Shown: positions 6,315-6,598 of the stretch, piece by piece
Layout: each line of letters opens with the position of its first letter
Position numbering within the stretch: the stretch's first letter is position 1
Assembly: GCA_947068385.1 (NCBI GenBank)
Contig: CAMTBF010000212.1
Span: forward strand, 1 to 6,598
DNA: 6,598 bases
Origin: an uncultured Lachnospiraceae bacterium
Lineage (GTDB): Bacteria > Bacillota > Clostridia > Lachnospirales > Lachnospiraceae
Reading direction: 5' to 3'
Notes under the pieces: generated by a model
What the model saw: only the letters and a program-made list of their open reading frames with translations
Databases searched by the model: none
Told to the model about the DNA's origin: nothing
Translations under genes and position numbers: made by a program

Positions 6315-6598
6315 TTATCCTCTCCTGGCATCTGCTACCGCCTGATACATGGCAACTATATTTTCCGGCGGCACATCCGGCAGGATATTGTGCTCCTGAT
6401 TGAATATATATCCGCCGTCCCGGTTGAAAATATCGATCATGCGCCGGCAATGCCCATATACCTCCTTAGGCGATGCATGATTCAGTACCGTCCTGGTATT
6501 GCACCCCCCGCCCCAGAATGTGATGTCTTTTCCAAACTCCCGCTTCAATACCACAGGATCCATCTGATAGGCGCTGGTCTGCACTGGATTCAGTATGT
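6315..6598 (-). CDS. Uroporphyrinogen decarboxylase superfamily protein, C-terminal part (5' end outside window)
   Basis: The frame enters from the right edge and ends with TAA at 6317-6315, giving about 94 C-terminal residues. An apparent GTG at 6584 is internal, because the frame continues upstream as ILNPVQ. The order LNPVQ...MDP..LKREFGKDITFWGGG...VL...SPKEVYGHCRRMID.F...GGYIFNQEHNI.PDVPPENI..MYQAV is typical of the last strands and helices of the UroD-type TIM barrel. The superfamily includes the haem enzyme HemE and zinc-dependent corrinoid methyltransferases such as MtaA, which move methyl groups off methylated substrates. The HN of QEHN stands where methyltransferases often have a glycine-cysteine zinc site (e.g. 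GC.I...TP.EN), so neither role is assured. Gap to the fusion gene is 19 nt, so this is the upstream member of the same operon. Confidence 0.85.
   Translation of the reverse strand, partial: ILNPVQTSAYQMDPVVLKREFGKDITFWGGGCNTRTVLNHASPKEVYGHCRRMIDIFNRDGGYIFNQEHNILPDVPPENIVAMYQAVADARRG

Noticed and set aside
6296..6331. Start of the fusion gene at the ATG at 6331
   Set aside because: It would overlap the upstream gene by 17 nt and add a charged, non-conserved leader, while the ATG at 6295 has a strong GGAGG at the right distance and begins directly at the Rossmann fold.

Overview
The window reads as a piece of a Gram-positive gut Firmicutes chromosome, most likely a Lachnospiraceae-type Clostridium. 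The reasons are purine-rich Shine-Dalgarno sites (GGAGG, AGGA), a GC-rich catabolic operon beside an AT-rich intergenic region, an intracellular Gfo/Idh/MocA sugar-oxidising gene set, and an AbiEi-type gene. This placement is an inference from style, not from a marker gene.

Right part (483-6598, all minus strand, so transcription runs from right to left): three closely spaced genes that look like one operon. First is the C-terminal end of a uroporphyrinogen-decarboxylase-superfamily protein, cut by the window edge. After 19 nt comes a very large protein of about 1523 residues. It joins an N-terminal Gfo/Idh/MocA NAD(P)-dependent oxidoreductase to a complete glycoside-hydrolase-like module with a six-hairpin (alpha/alpha)6 core resembling DUF4450 proteins. 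After 32 nt comes a stand-alone GH109-like Gfo/Idh/MocA protein that keeps the GGHGG catalytic loop. None of the proteins whose N terminus is visible has a signal peptide. The set therefore probably works in the cytoplasm on an imported glycoside, using NAD-dependent redox chemistry on the sugar.

Left part (1-482): an AT-rich intergenic region of about 330 bp follows the start of a partial minus-strand gene, whose N-terminal helix-turn-helix resembles the AbiEi antitoxin domain. The striking object here is a perfect 33-bp inverted repeat (175-207 and 410-442) bracketing a segment of about 200 bp. Each copy is itself a near-palindrome with 11-bp arms around a 6-bp asymmetric centre, the layout of a tyrosine-recombinase crossover site. 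The right copy also has a T-run on each side and serves as a bidirectional terminator for the operon. Promoter-like sequence inside the segment points rightward into that terminator. If the segment were inverted, it would point at the AbiEi-like gene. An invertible promoter (phase switch) is therefore a reasonable hypothesis; a MITE-like or dispersed intergenic repeat is the main alternative.

The most interesting items are the oxidoreductase-glycosidase fusion working next to a GH109-like enzyme, and the possible invertible switch.
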